Origin: Siniperca chuatsi
Lineage: Eukaryota > Chordata > Actinopteri > Centrarchiformes > Sinipercidae
DNA length: 64,000 nt
Direction of reading: 5' to 3'
NCBI RefSeq assembly: GCF_020085105.1
Contig: NC_058047.1
Coordinates: forward strand, 13,711,501 to 13,775,500
Under the pieces are notes generated by a model. The model saw only the letters and a list, made by a program, of their open reading frames with translations, was not told the origin of the DNA and made no database searches. Positions 38,201 to 52,017 of the stretch are shown in pieces. The translations under genes were made by a program, and so were the position numbers. The number at the start of each line of letters is the position of its first letter. Positions within the stretch are counted from its first letter, which is position 1.

Positions 38201-41200
38201 CAAATCAGTAAAATAGATGTCAAAATGTTCTTATCATCCCAGCAATTATGAGCTGCCATGTTGTCATTTAAATTTACATGCTTAAATTAACATGACAGAT
38301 CACAAGATGTACCAGATGAGGTAGAAATATGGAAATATTAAATCAATTTAATTTTATTCATTTTATGGATTGTCTTAACTAATGGACCTTACAATACATT
38401 AATGGCAATAGCTAGCAGCACAGGTATGCCAAACTGAAATCAAAGCAAACCTGGCGTAATGAAGTCCAAGTTGGGAAGTAATATAAGTACTAGAGTGCTT
38501 ATTAAAGAAGAAAGTACATATGTAAAAGTTACCGAGATGCAACAACTAATGTCTAGTAACTGAAAGCACATTCACTATTAAAAGATGTTTAATTCGTAAA
38601 TAACAACTAATAATTCAATTAAAAATCTGAGGAAAAGACTGCAATATCATGTATTTAACAGCTCCCCACTGCTAATGTTGCCTTACTGTGCTGGGAGGTT
38701 GCGCAGGGCGGCAGGCGGCTGTGTCGAATCTGCTGCCTTCGCAGGCGGATCTTCTGTTTGAGCTGCTGAATCTCACAGTCACTGTCTCCTTCCTCCTCGC
38801 CCTCCTCCTCCTGACGCCGCAGGTTGTACTTCATCAGCTCGATGGCAGCAATAAGGGACTCTGAAATGCTGAAATGAGCGTTCTCCTACCGAACACAAAG
38901 AAAATTATGAATCAGTCAGAGGAGGAGACTAATCTAGTTCAACACTGTACTTGTCTAAACCTTAATCTATCACAGGTTTTGCAGAATTTTAGTACTGAGG
39001 TCTTTTAAATAAATTTGCATTTTAAAGCACTTTTAAATGCACTAATTTGTATGAAAAGTGTAGATAATCAGAGTTTGACTAAGTTAATGATTGACTGATC
39101 TATCAGCACCAGCACTAGTTGAAATTAATCAGAAGTTAAAATGGGCCAAGTCCTGACCTTCTCAAGGTCAGCACAGCTGCCAAAGTCCTGCTCTGACAGG
39201 TAGCTGATGAGGCTCTGACCCTCTGACGGCTTCCTGAACATCCCATCTGGAACACTGTTGTACTGGGACCCATCTGAAGAGACCAAAACATATACACAGA
39301 AAATACATGAAAACATTACACAAAACAGAAACAGTAAAAAAAAATAAATGGTAGTGTCTTCACTTAAGTGTATTTCTGTTTTTATGTAATCTATTTTAGC
39401 TTTCAAAATACATTTTTGGTCTTAAAATGTCTCAAAAAACACCTGGTAGAAACTGAATAAAATAAATTGCTCTAAGCTTGCCAAAAGCCAACTGTATGCT
39501 ATCAGAATATCTTATTGTCTAAACCATAAAATCCCAGATGCACAGAGTCAGATAAGATGAATTTCACTCTAAATAGTGTGGCCAATAAATAGTGGGGCCA
39601 ATAAAACATCAACCTTTCTGTGACCTTCCTGCTCAGGTCCAGAGTGTCACGTTTATGGATCAGCTGACGCACTCGCTACATTCACATTCAGGAACTGAAA
39701 ACTCATTTTCATTCAAGAAACATTTTATGTCAGCTTTCCTGTCCAAATTCCTCCCATACTTAAGTTTGATGTGGACTTTCTCTGGCTCACATGTTCCTTA
39801 AACGTCTAACACGAACAGGATAACAGCAAAAAAGTTTCTACTATTTCACTAATTTTTAAGTGCAACAGTAGCTACAACATAACTGTAAAAGCCCATTTTT
39901 AAGTATTGCAAAGACAAAATCTGAAAACTCACGAGACTCCATGTAGAGGGAACTGGGGGTGCTGGCATCGCTGCACTGAGGTGAGAAAGGGCTGTAGTCC
40001 TTCATACAGCCGTCCCCTGCCGATTCTAAGAGACATATAGACCATGTTAGGGGTCTCTTATCACCTAGCGAGTCAATAAAATAAATACTGAATTCTTGAT
40101 TGATGGGAACATACATCATCGTTCATACACAAAGCAGGTTAAAGGCTGTTTTGATTTTATCATTGTCTTTGTTTTGAACAATCAATAAAATCTATGGAAA
40201 TGGTTAATTTTATTGCATGCAGAAACAAAAACATGACTGCTGACCTTTTCAGGGGGAAAAAATCTGAGTGACACAGAAGTGATACACTCCTATGTATAAG
40301 TTGGAAGAGAAGAGTGATCCAATTCTTACTTTTACTTGAGGAAATAAGCTTATATTATATTGCAATACACTATACAGCTGTACTTTATTTACAGTATGCC
40401 CACATCCTGTACAAATACAGGAAAACACCTGCTTTGCTTCATCTATGACATTTACACATTTTAGTATTATGGAAAACTCTAAATGACAATGAAAGGACTT
40501 CTATCAGGTTCTGAACACGTTTACACAAAATTTATATATAACTTCCATGATATTTTCAATAAAACACTGATAGGTCATGAAAAATGTGTGCATGAACTAA
40601 CACAACAATGAAAGGGGTCATTTATGGCCTTGTCAACTCAGTTGACAAGGCCATAAATTTAACCCAGTTAAACCAAAACAGTTTAAACAAGAACTTCAAA
40701 CACCAAAAGCACATATTATGAGCTGAAGGCAAGACTTGAAATGAGAGGGATGGAGAGAGTTCATCAGCATGCAGAGGAAAAACGAAAAGAGGGGTGGAAG
40801 GGGTCAAGTGATGGAGCACAGTGGAACTGCACTGCCAACCTGCTACCGGATCTTCTATTATTATGGTGATTTTTCGGTGGCCCCCTCCTTCGCACAAATA
40901 GTAAAAAGAGAAAGAAAAGAGATAGAGCAGAAGGAGAGAAAGTTACCTCAAGCCAAGAAGGGGAAACAGTGAGCAAAGAGAATAGCGATGTTAATTTGTA
41001 GTTTAAAACCGTCAGACAGGAAGTGGGCACCTTTCCGAGAAAGAAGCTGGCCTAGTCACATCTTACAGAGCTATCCAATAAACACAGGCTATGCAGGTAT
41101 ACCCCCTTTTAAATGTCACTTTCATTTTACGCAAACATTGTGCAAAAAAAGGAATTGTTAGTCAGGTATGCATCCATCACTTGCAGGAAGCTGAAGCCTC

Positions 41201-42268
41201 ACTAAAGCAATTTAATCCTGGAAATTATTAGCCTAATTAAGAAACTCCCACCCAAAAACCATGCTACCAAAACCAGCCGATTTCAGCTCATCACGACAAG
41301 TACTACAAACCATGATGTATTTTTATTTGTGAACATACAGCACAAAAGTAATTTGTCATTGTATTGAGGAAAAAAATAAACCAGCTAATAACTGTTTAAA
41401 GCTGAAGATAACCACTTCAGTAAATCTTATATTCACTTTCATGTAAATGGTCTGTCTATGATACTATCAATATATACCACCAAGGTAAAACGGATACTTA
41501 TTAAGTAATTCAAGATATTTAAGCTAAAATGTTGGCAGATTTTTTGAGGACATGAGGACTCTCTGATGTTGGTACAAAGCACATTTATAAGAAATACTGA
41601 GTCTTCAATGAATTTTTAAAAATATAAATATAAAATACAGTTGCTTGTCAGCCACACTTCTTTTTGAATTTTCGATTTCAATTCAACCTTTCAATACAAC
41701 ATAACTATACAAATACATGGAGGGTATCCCAGCTATTGTCATATGAGTTCCCTCAAAGTTTACTTACCGTTCCTGAGTTTCTGATTGACCCCTGTGTCAG
41801 AAAACGAGCGTGTGTGTCCTCGGGACGCCCGGCCTGGCCCCCTCTGGCCCTCTGAGAAAGATGAGCTTCTGGGTGGGGGCGGAGCCAGGGAATCCCGTTG
41901 CAGGGACTGGTCCTGGGTCTCGCCCTTCTCACTGCTGTGGGTGGAGCTTCGGGAGTCACGGCGACTGCGTTGCCCCAGGTTGCCAATAGCCAGGTATTCC
42001 GGACCATCGTCATAGTCGCCGTCACCAGAGTCCCCAGCCTCAGGCTGAAGGGATGTGGGCGAGGGGGACTCTGTGAGGGACACGCAAGGGACGGAGACAG
42101 GGCCAGGAGGGGGCGTCACACCCCGCTCACTCTCCCCCGGACTGGACACACACACCCAGGGAGCTCCCAGGTTGCTAGCTGGAGAGGTAGTGTCTGCAAC
42201 AGAACAGGTATATCTGATGAGATGGATTGAGACACAAGCTTTTGCAAAAACATAATAATAAATATTAT

Positions 42269-42307
<39 letters not shown>

Positions 42308-45300
42308 GCTCACAGTCCTGCTTGTCACTTCCCTTTAACCTGCTCAGACTTTGCTGATGTGGAATGGACAAGGGTTATTTTACAGATTGTTTTTAATCCA
42401 AAAAAGTAACAATGTTAAAATATTTTTAGGAAAACCACTCCGAAACAGTTTTATCCATTTTAGTGAGCACAGTCAGTTCAGGACATTTGGTTTTGGAGGC
42501 TGTATAAACACATTCTTCAATAACTGACCTTGTTTACAAACAAGCAGGCCTCTGTATGGTCAAGTCAGTCAGTCTATTCATATACAAACTGTAGTGCATT
42601 CATAGTGCCTTCCCCCAACCCCACCCCCTATATCCCTGTATGAACTGATTACAGAATAGTGACCATGATGTCTGGTCCAACACTAAACTGTTTGCTGAGA
42701 TCTGAAATAATTTGTGGAATGACCTTGCTAAATGTATGTTACTAAAATCACCCTCAAACCCAGATGTGGCAAAATATTGTAACAACAAAGATTCAGATTT
42801 GAATCCCCATGACCAAAAGTGTGCTCCATCTGAATCTCTTGTCTAGAGATCAACATAGCAAGTGCTACTGCTTCCTATGTCCTACACTTATTTTCAATAG
42901 ACCCAAGATGGATAAAAATCCATGATACTGAAATTCATTACTTAATGTGAACCTTTTTGTAAAAGTAATAAAGATCAGCTGCTAGCTGTCTGCCTACCTT
43001 GAGTTATTATTACAGCACATTTAGTTGAGCCTTATGAGAACATGAGAGTCATTCAGCTGAATCAGAAGAAACTATACATTGAGAGCATAATATGGACAAA
43101 TCCACAAACCCATTTAAAAACTAGACTTGACACCCTTCACCCTTTTTCTCACTTGCGCTGTTGCTGTTTTGGGATCCGACTCCGGTAGTGCTCCCAGAGT
43201 TGTGGCTGGTGGCGACTGCTTCTCGGAGGGAGCAGTTGGAGGTGGTGAGTCTGCGATTTAGAGATTCTCCTCTGGGTGCCAAGTCAGCGCTCCTCCAAGC
43301 CCCTCCAGCCCCTGGCAACACACACAGGCTCTGACTCTTCAACAGGCCCAGACATGGCGGGCTCTTCAGAGGGGACAGCTGGAGGATGAAATAGGAGAGA
43401 TTTAAGTAAAATCCCAAATGCCCCCCTAACAATTTTCCTTCGCTTTAAAGTCACCTTCAGATATGAGAGTCCCTCTAAACAGGATGTTACGACAGGTGGG
43501 GTAAAATAACACCACTCACCAAAGACTCATAATAAGGGTGTGAAGCATCATCAACAGCAGATAACTATTAAACAAGCCACATCTATTTTTATAGATTTAT
43601 TTTTAAAGTGATGAAACACAATGTCAAAAACAGAAAGACAAGTAATAAATAAACATTTGTGTAAACAAAAAGAAATTAAATAGGAGGTCAGTAACATCAT
43701 GTCATGAACCAAAGAAATTCAACAAGTTTATGAACAGATGCCAAACAAGATTTACAACAAAATGTTAATGGATGAGCTATAAATGCAGCAAAGCAGACAA
43801 ACTTTCTTGAAGTTATTTCACAATACCTACCCCAACAGTGTCTATTTGGGCCAGCAGTTTGGGGTTATTCTGCTCCACAGCTTCCAGACACTGGAACATA
43901 GCGGTCACATGGGGCTCGCTCAGCAGAAAGGCATCATCTGAGAGGCAGAGACAGACAGAGAAAAAAAAAGAGTGGAAAAAAAGAGCGGTAAGGATATAAG
44001 ATAATGAGAGAGATAATTAATGGGTGTTACATGAGTGAAGACAAAAAAAGAGAAAAATGTCCTTCATACAGAAGGACAGGAACAGAAAGAGTAATTTAAG
44101 CTGCTTCTTACTTTAGTTTAAACTTCACACCAACGTCTTCTAGATTAAACTGGACCATTAATGGGAAACTCACCATTATAGTATTTACGTGTATGTCCCA
44201 GATGCCGGAGCAGAGGTCGGAGCTGAGCCGACAGCATGTGAACCTGTAAGCTGTGAAGTAGCCAGCGCTCAGCCTTGTAGCTTTCACCAGCACTCTGCAT
44301 CCTGCTGCTCATTACCGGCTCCAGGTGACTAAACTGAGGACGGACAGAGAGAGGGAGCAAGTGAAAGAAAGAAATGTGAAGCAGAAGCATATTGTGAGAG
44401 GAGAGATAGATGAGAAAGAAGTTGGCAGGGGTGCAAACAGCAGAGTGACAGACGCTATTCTGAATATAAAGAATATATTCATCATCTTTTTTTCTTTTTT
44501 TTTACATTTAAACTAATAAAATATCCTCATTTATTTTTTTGTCCACACTGTTTGTTAATTAAACAGCACGACAGACAGTATCATGAGATTTTGTTCCTTG
44601 GATTTTCTGTGGTTGACATTTCTGTGAGTGGCATTCTTTGCTTTCTCTGTTCAGCCTCGGTGGTTATCACTGCTCATGCTAACGAACCAAATCTTATTCT
44701 ATTTACTCCAAACATACCGCTGTTTGTGTGCGGCCCAGTAAGGTCTACCAGTTTGTTTGACAGAGACAGGTCTGACATGTTGTGATGCAGATGATGGGCT
44801 TAACAGTCTAAACAGAGTGAGCAATGAGTAGAATGAGGAGTGAGAAAAACAAACTAGATACTAGACAGATTTTGATTGTCGTACAAGCAAAGTCGAACAC
44901 AATTTATCAGTTAAGTGAAGGTTAGTTTGCATTGGTAACTTTGCAGCCTGGCTACTCTTCTTTCACAAGTAAATCAGCAGTTTATTCTCTCCCAAAAGTG
45001 ATAACAGTTATGGGTTGTGAAAATCAGGGTGAATAAAATGCAGAGGCATTTGTTGTGTATAAATATGAATTACAGAACTGAAACATTCCAGCCCCACCCA
45101 ACAGTTTTAAGCTTTGAAACAAACCAAGCAAGAAGATGACTTAAATAAAACTACTATGCAAAAAACTGATAAAAAAGCAGGGTAGACGCCTGTTTAAAAA
45201 GGAATTAATGGCTCATCACAGTCAGCTTTGCAAGTCCTGTCAATTATTTATTTTTCCTTTATGTTCAAGAGAGACACTAGTGATGCTACAATATTGATTA

Positions 45301-47925
45301 TATAGTTGTACAATACAGATTGCTGAACAGTGACTATTATTTCTTCAGTTGGTGGGAACCTGCCTGAGATTATGGGTAGGGTCACTTACCATATTTTCAC
45401 ATTACAATATTACCACATTTTTCTGGGTACGTAATGAAATCTGTAATGCAAAGTAAGTTCACAATCTGAAAGCTCAAGGTAAGTCTACCTCACCTGTTAA
45501 ATGAGATGTAACAAGATGTATGAAAAACATACATAGCCTAGACCATTATAGCAATGTTTAGGCATGTGTTCACATAAACGTGCCTCCCATTACAAATTTT
45601 AGAGATTGGTGTGGTGATTTACACCCTGCATGTGGCTGGCAGTGACCATACCTGCTCAATGTGCGAGGCAAGGTGGGGGCTGATGTAGCGAACACACCAC
45701 ACAAACGGCCAGTAGTCTCTCTGCTTGTAGTACACCTGCAACATAAAACCAGCTGTTAGCATGACCCAGTGACCCCTTTCCTCCTGTATTTTAGGAAGTC
45801 AACCAATAACGACTGGTAATACCTGCCTGATAATGTAAATACTCGCCAAAATTTAAGAAAAATAACCCTCTACATTGGTAAAGCCTGTGATATAGCCTGT
45901 TACACCCATTCCTGACAACCTGTGGGTAAATGAGAAACTTTACCATTATATACTCTCTGATTATGAGAACGGTTACATTTATTGGTTTAACTGAAAAACA
46001 TATGTTTTAATTACTTCTATATCTAGGTTGTCAATTTTGTCTTAGTTTCTACGGCTGCAATCAGATTCACTTCAGTTCAACAATATTGCCCTGCACTTCC
46101 CACCAAAGCAAAATTTGTTCTCACAGGTGTAACATGGGTAATCTAGAAATATTGAGCCGACCAATACTGCAGTTTGTTGTCAAATAGTGTTCAACGTTTT
46201 AACAAATGCTTTAACTTTGACCAGCAAATCTGTCAGAGCTGGTTGGAGGTCACACAGAAAGTGATCAGTAATCTGTTTACAAACAAAAAACAAACAAATA
46301 AATATAAACAGAGAGGGATATCAGTCAGGTCTCTTGAGTTCTGACCTGCTCATTCTTCAGTCCATGGCTCATGATGTTGTTCATGTCCTTGTGGAGCCGC
46401 TGCAGGCCGCCGTAACGTGACCACACGTTGGGGTTGTTCGTGGACAAAAGACCCTCCACCGTGGTCTTCAGGCTGGACAGCAGCTTCCAGTGCTCCCTCC
46501 TGTAGGGAAAACAGGGCAGCAGGAAAGAGTGAGGCAAGGTGAGGGAGGAAGTTTAGGAATGAGGAAGGAGGTAAAGCAATGCTGGTGTTAGCAGTGTTGT
46601 GGCTTAAATCATTACTCACACTTTTCCCGAAATAAAAAATCAAGTCTTCAGCATTTTAGTTACGATAACCTTGACTCTGAACTCAGTGACTAACAGGGAG
46701 TGCTGACCATCATTTAATTTGTTAGCAGTATCACCTCATCCTGGCCTAAAGAAACAGATACATAAATAGACACTGCCCCACTCCCTCCCCATAAAACAAA
46801 ATGTTAACAAGAGTCCACGTCTTTAGTGCCTGTTAGCAAAGCACAAGCAGAACTTTTTGACCTATAAGGGACATTTCTGATGCATAACCATTACCCCATA
46901 TTATCCTTACTAATTCTGCTTAAAGAAGAGCACTGAGCTCCAATGTGTGCGCATTAGAAGCTTTAAAGTTGTAATTTTCTGCAAGCAAGGACCTTTCTAA
47001 AGTCTCAATGTTGATATTCTATATTACAAACCATATCAACAAATAATGGTTGATATGGAGTTCAGGGGGTCAAACCTTATCTTTAGGATACAGCCATGGA
47101 AAGCTGCTGCTCCAAAAGTGTCTGATGCAAAACAAAATTATATCAGGCCACATTCCCTAAGAGCCATACAGCACTGGCTCATATCCAGGACTTCCTCTTT
47201 TTCCCCTTAAGTCAGCAGTCAAACTGAATGCTATTGAGAACTAGTCACAAAACTGCACCAACAGGATAAAAGATCTGCTGTCAGGTTACTGACCCTTGAT
47301 GGTGTATTCTTTGAGTATAGGATAATTTAACTGGTATTTAACTTTATCTGCTACTTACATACTATATTTTAACATGTGGTGTGTGCTTAAATGCATTATA
47401 AGATAAGAATCGCCCCCATTTTTTCCCTTATTTTATTGGTACGGCTTATTTTACTTAGGTTTACTATATATGCCCAGATTTGTTTTGTTCCGTTTGCTTT
47501 GTCACCTGTTCTGCATTGTTGTCTTGTGGTGCATTATGTTGTTTATCTAATGGAAAACTTGAATTACAAAAAAAGAGAAAAGAATCAGCACCTAAACATA
47601 ACTTAGACCTAAACATGATTTAGATAATGCAGTTATGTAGCCTAACTCACAATCGCTAATTATTTTACTTTCTCTAAAAAAACTCTCAATCGTCATCTCA
47701 GACAGAGAAAACAGAAACGTGGATGCAAAGAATGTTGAAAAGTAAAGGCTATGAATAGCACATTTATGAACAAGTCCTTTTTTCATATAAATCAGCAGTG
47801 CTGAGCAGCATCACGAGATCAGCTGCCCAGCTAACTAATCAAATCAGGAGGCTGCATGTTAGAGAACATTCTCCACATACTGTAGAGCATGATGCAACAA
47901 GAAAGGTGTGTGTGACATGTATTAA

Positions 47926-47975
<50 letters not shown>

Positions 47976-49080
47976 GACATCATGGAGTGAAATTCTACAA
48001 GACTCAGCGAGGTTGTTGAGGTTAAGGATTACTTTCTCTCTGTTTCATTAATTTGTGCGTGAGTGCCTGTGTGTGTTCTACAAGAGAAGCCTCAAGCCTT
48101 CAAACCTTAAACACGCAAAGAGGATCTCAAAGTTATCATGGTGTATCCTGGTGCCATCTGTCAATTAGTGTACATGGCCGGGTCCAACTTCCCTCATCAT
48201 CCGTGTACCTATGATGTCCTAACAAGGCAGAAATGTCTTCATTACTGATACAATATTCACTCTACTGATATTATATCAATGAGTATACTGTATGTGCGCT
48301 GTTCAGACTGAAAGGTCATTTTAGCGACTCTTGTTACTAACTCGGTAGAAAATTTGTGAACAAATTCTTCCAGTAATCCTGTTGTCAACTAATGCTAATA
48401 ATGTATGAATTTTGGATGTCCATTGGCAGCCTGTATAAAAAAACAAGCACTTTAGCTTGCTAAATTGCTATTGCTATTTTAAACCCAATTGTGGATTTTT
48501 AGTTCCCATTAATAATATGTGAATATCCTGCACAACACAACCAGCGACACCTCGCAGACGTCAACTTGATTTTACAGCTAGCGTTAGCTGTTAGCACAAC
48601 CTAGCTATGAAATGGCTAACAGTTAGCACTCTTAACGTTATCTAATACATACCCTAGCGGTTATGTAACAAATATACGAATTGCTTTAATGCAACCAAAC
48701 TTTCAGTCCGTTGACCTTTATTAGACAGGTTGACAAGCCTCGCAGCTAATGTTCTTAGCTAATGCTGTTTGCTCCAAGTTGTCAAACCTTGACATGTCAG
48801 GTTAGCCTAGCCTAATTTTGCCGCTAGCACTCCAGTGTTCTAGCTAGCTAGCTACCTAACTTTATTACAAAGGCTCAGTTTAAGTGAATTGCCGCTCCAA
48901 AAAGCATTACTGGTCGTCTTTGTTTAACTAGCGAGTGGGTTCTCAGTGATACAGTTTGAAATCTTGTTGTTTAAGTTATATAACCACAGTCACTCTTTGC
49001 ACAGCTAGCCGAGACGGGTAACCAGCCCAGGATGTCACTCACCTGCGCTCCTCCGCCTCTCCCTCCGCCGATATCTCCAT
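25304..49080 (-). CDS. rubcn: Rubicon (RUN domain Beclin-1-interacting cysteine-rich protein), 22 coding exons
   Basis: Rubicon restrains the class III PI3-kinase complex and autophagosome/endosome maturation, promotes LC3-associated phagocytosis and binds Rab7 (family knowledge). Exons in transcript order: 49080-49043, 46499-46346, 45735-45652, 44333-44174, 43937-43831, 43378-43153, 42193-41768, 40887-40840, 40025-39933, 39273-39158, 38885-38687, 38086-37979, 36995-36921, 34048-33988, 33633-33501, 33296-33151, 32584-32520, 32128-31890, 29401-29340, 29181-29028, 28832-28739, 25440-25304. All are GT-AG and phases join to 974 codons, close to human (972). RUN domain is about residues 15-180 ([18 protein letters not shown]). 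The middle is Ser-rich ([39 protein letters not shown]). The Rubicon-homology domain covers about 725-974, with Cys at about 737, 740, 755, 763, 765, 766, 900, 907, 910, 925, 928, 931, 934, 939, 946 and 949. Exon 13 looks like an optional cassette. Confidence 0.96.
26843..27242. mobile_element. Fold-back repeat in rubcn intron 21
   Basis: The two ends mirror each other: TTAAAGGAATTGTCATTTTG at the left, and at the right a sequence whose complement begins TTAAAGGAATAGTTTAATAT. Inner parts also mirror (ATGAGAAGATAGATACCGCT and the complement ATGAGGAGATTGATACCACT). It therefore looks like an inverted-repeat, non-autonomous element related to the block at 9066-9345. It lies between the putative alternative terminal exon and the last rubcn exon. 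Confidence 0.6.
27675..28738 (-). CDS. rubcn: Putative alternative terminal coding exon of rubcn (donor read-through)
   Basis: If the exon 21 donor (GAAG|GTGAGC at 28738) is not used, the rubcn frame stays open for about 354 further codons and stops at 27675. The first residue after Cys928-Glu929 becomes Gly930. The tail is rich in Glu, Lys, Arg and Ser. It carries five motifs of fixed spacing, hydrophobic-x-hydrophobic-x5-Leu-x3-hydrophobic: [52 protein letters not shown] and [13 protein letters not shown], separated by long acidic linkers. It ends in a very basic patch ([16 protein letters not shown]). The isoform would lose Cys931, Cys934, His936, Cys939, Cys946 and Cys949. The strand is purine-rich, which lowers stop frequency, so length alone is weak evidence; the repeated motif is the stronger argument. 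No database comparison was possible. Confidence 0.45.
29197..29256. repeat. (AC)n microsatellite abutting the rubcn exon 20 acceptor
   Basis: About 30 AC units on the plus strand. On the transcribed strand this is a GT run followed by TCCCTCCCTCCCTCAG and then exon 20 (29181). The repeat therefore forms part of the 3' splice-site region. Confidence 0.95.
29833..30393. mobile_element. hAT-like non-autonomous element in rubcn intron 18
   Basis: Terminal words TAGGGGTTAGCGATA and GGACCAACCCTA are partly inverted. They are flanked by an 8-bp duplication, TTATAGAC at 29825-29832 and TTATAGAT at 30394-30401 (7 of 8 identical). It carries no transposase. The composition (TCGTGGTATATGTAATATCA) resembles a common fish repeat. 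Confidence 0.7.
30776..30860. repeat. Fragment of a hAT-type repeat
   Basis: The words GGGGTGTAAGCGGTATGTGT and ACGTTCGGTTCGGTATGCGA resemble the end of a common fish hAT repeat (GGTGTAACGGTAC...TTCGGTTCGGTA). Only one end is recognisable. Confidence 0.4.
35135..35402. mobile_element. Short hAT-like element in rubcn intron 13
   Basis: It begins CAGGGTTTCCCCCAG and ends TTTGGGAAATCCTG, which are inverted with few mismatches; CAGGGTTTCCC is a typical hAT terminus in fishes. About 268 bp with no coding content. The flanking 8-bp duplication is not clear. Confidence 0.55.
36921..36995 (-). CDS. rubcn: rubcn exon 13, probable in-frame cassette exon
   Basis: A 75-base exon (25 codons, phase 1 at both ends) with AG and GT borders, encoding [20 protein letters not shown] followed by ASLFS. 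Skipping it joins the exon ending ECELR to DADIKRS with no change of frame, and that joined form corresponds to the order in the human reference protein (EFEIQ-DADIRRN). It is therefore likely optional. Inclusion adds 25 residues in the linker before the [20 protein letters not shown] block. Confidence 0.6.
40620..40658. repeat. Perfect 19-bp-arm palindrome in rubcn intron 8
   Basis: Arms 40620-40638 and 40640-40658 are exact reverse complements around a single central C (ATTTATGGCCTTGTCAACT, C, then its mirror). Transcribed, it would form a tight hairpin. Confidence 0.9.
42247..42306. repeat. (TAA)n microsatellite near the rubcn exon 7 acceptor
   Basis: A run of AAT/TAA triplets, starting about 55 bases outside exon 7 (42193) on the intron side. 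It is imperfect at its left end and perfect from about 42272. Confidence 0.9.
47930..47972. repeat. (TG)n microsatellite in rubcn intron 1
   Basis: About 20 uninterrupted TG units preceded by GTGTATG. Confidence 0.95.
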
Positions 49081-49310
49081 GTCATCCGGGCGGAATCGAG
49101 TACCGTACAAAGCTGCCAGCTTTCCCGATAACTCCCTCTGTCTTATTTAGTACAACGAAGATTTACCCCAGTACTAGTAGGGCAGGTTGAAATAGTTACC
49201 CGGACTTCCAGTCTTCCGCCATCTCTGCCCTGCCTGTCCGAGCTGTGAATCAAAACAGTGGAGGCCGCATGATCTCCTTCTCTCATCAGCAAGTGGGCGG
49301 TGGCGGAGAT
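49081..49310 (-). promoter_or_regulatory. rubcn: rubcn promoter region (inferred)
   Basis: Sequence just upstream of the rubcn start codon is the most GC- and CpG-rich stretch in the neighbourhood. It holds ETS-like words (CCGGACTTCC, CTTCCGCC), a YY1-like GCCATCT, and GC-box-like GTGGGCGGTGG near 49293. No TATA box was seen. It is bounded on the far side by the tail of a LINE fragment (about 49321 on). The promoter is inferred from position and composition only. Confidence 0.5.
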
Positions 49311-49320
49311 GGCGGTGGTG

Positions 49321-50930
<1,610 letters not shown>

Positions 50931-51691
50931 TTTGATATAATTATGTCCCAGAGACATCCTTCTGAGAAAATTAATATAAAATGTTCATTTCTAGTGAATT
51001 AAAAATTCTGCTATAATGTATTTAACCTGGGGATGCCATGAAGAACCCCAGGCTGTTCCCCCCACCTTAGCGACCACTTTCACATCATACCCACATGATG
51101 GCACCAAAGTCTTGTCTGTGAATTCCATGTACATGTACATGTAGTTTACAAGAAGTTGTATCACTTGATGGCAGTGGTGAGTCAGGAGGGTGCACAGTGT
51201 TACGCTCTGTAACAGTAAATCTCATCCCCAATAATTGCTAGGCGTGGTTGCGGATGACTGAATGGTGAGTAATTGTACTTGCATAGCACACATACACACA
51301 CGCACACACATACACAAGAGAGCAGTTCCGGGAAAGCATAAATCACTGCTGGGATTACATAAAACTTCCTTCCCCTGTGCTGTGACATTATATGACACTT
51401 TAGCTTCTTTGGAAGTGTTAGGTGGTGTTGAAACAAGAGAACTGGACAATTATTACTAGTGATACTATTACTATTACTAAATATGTTAAAATACTGTGGC
51501 ACCTGTGAGTGTAGCTGTACATTTCTCTGAAAAGAAATGTTAAAATTAAGCTTGCAAGCAATATTTCAGGCCACTTCTATGCCAGAAAAGTGATGGCTTT
51601 CTAAAAGGTGATACCAATACATAAAGAAATCCTTACAGCAACGTTTTAATGTCTTTATCTAGATGGTTCTGCTAATTCCAGTCTCATAATA

Positions 51692-52017
51692 CCAGAGGTG
51701 GAAGAAGTACTCAGATCCTTTAATTGAGTAAACGTAGTAATATAACAATGTAAAAATACTTACAAGTAAAAGTCCTGCGTTCAAAATTTTACTCAAGTAA
51801 AAGTATAGAATTATTGTTGTCAAAAAGTACTGATCATGACCCATTTCAGAGTGTTATTTTATAATGTAATTATTTGATCATTGTTATTAATGTTATGTTA
51901 ATGTCATGTTATGTAAATAGCATTTTGATTTTGGTCTTTGGGTGTTTTGCTTTGTACAAGTACGTCAAGATTATATTTAAATACAGCGCTTGAATAAATC
52001 TACTTTCCACCACTTCC
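51692..52017. mobile_element. Short inverted-end repeat element
   Basis: It starts CAGAGGTGGAAGAAGTACTC and ends ATCTACTTTCCACCACTTCC, which mirror one another at the core (GGTGGAA / TTCCACC). The inner text (GTAAAAGTCCTGCGTTCAAA, ACTCAAGTAAAAGTA) is a widely recurring fish repeat. Non-coding. Confidence 0.6.
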
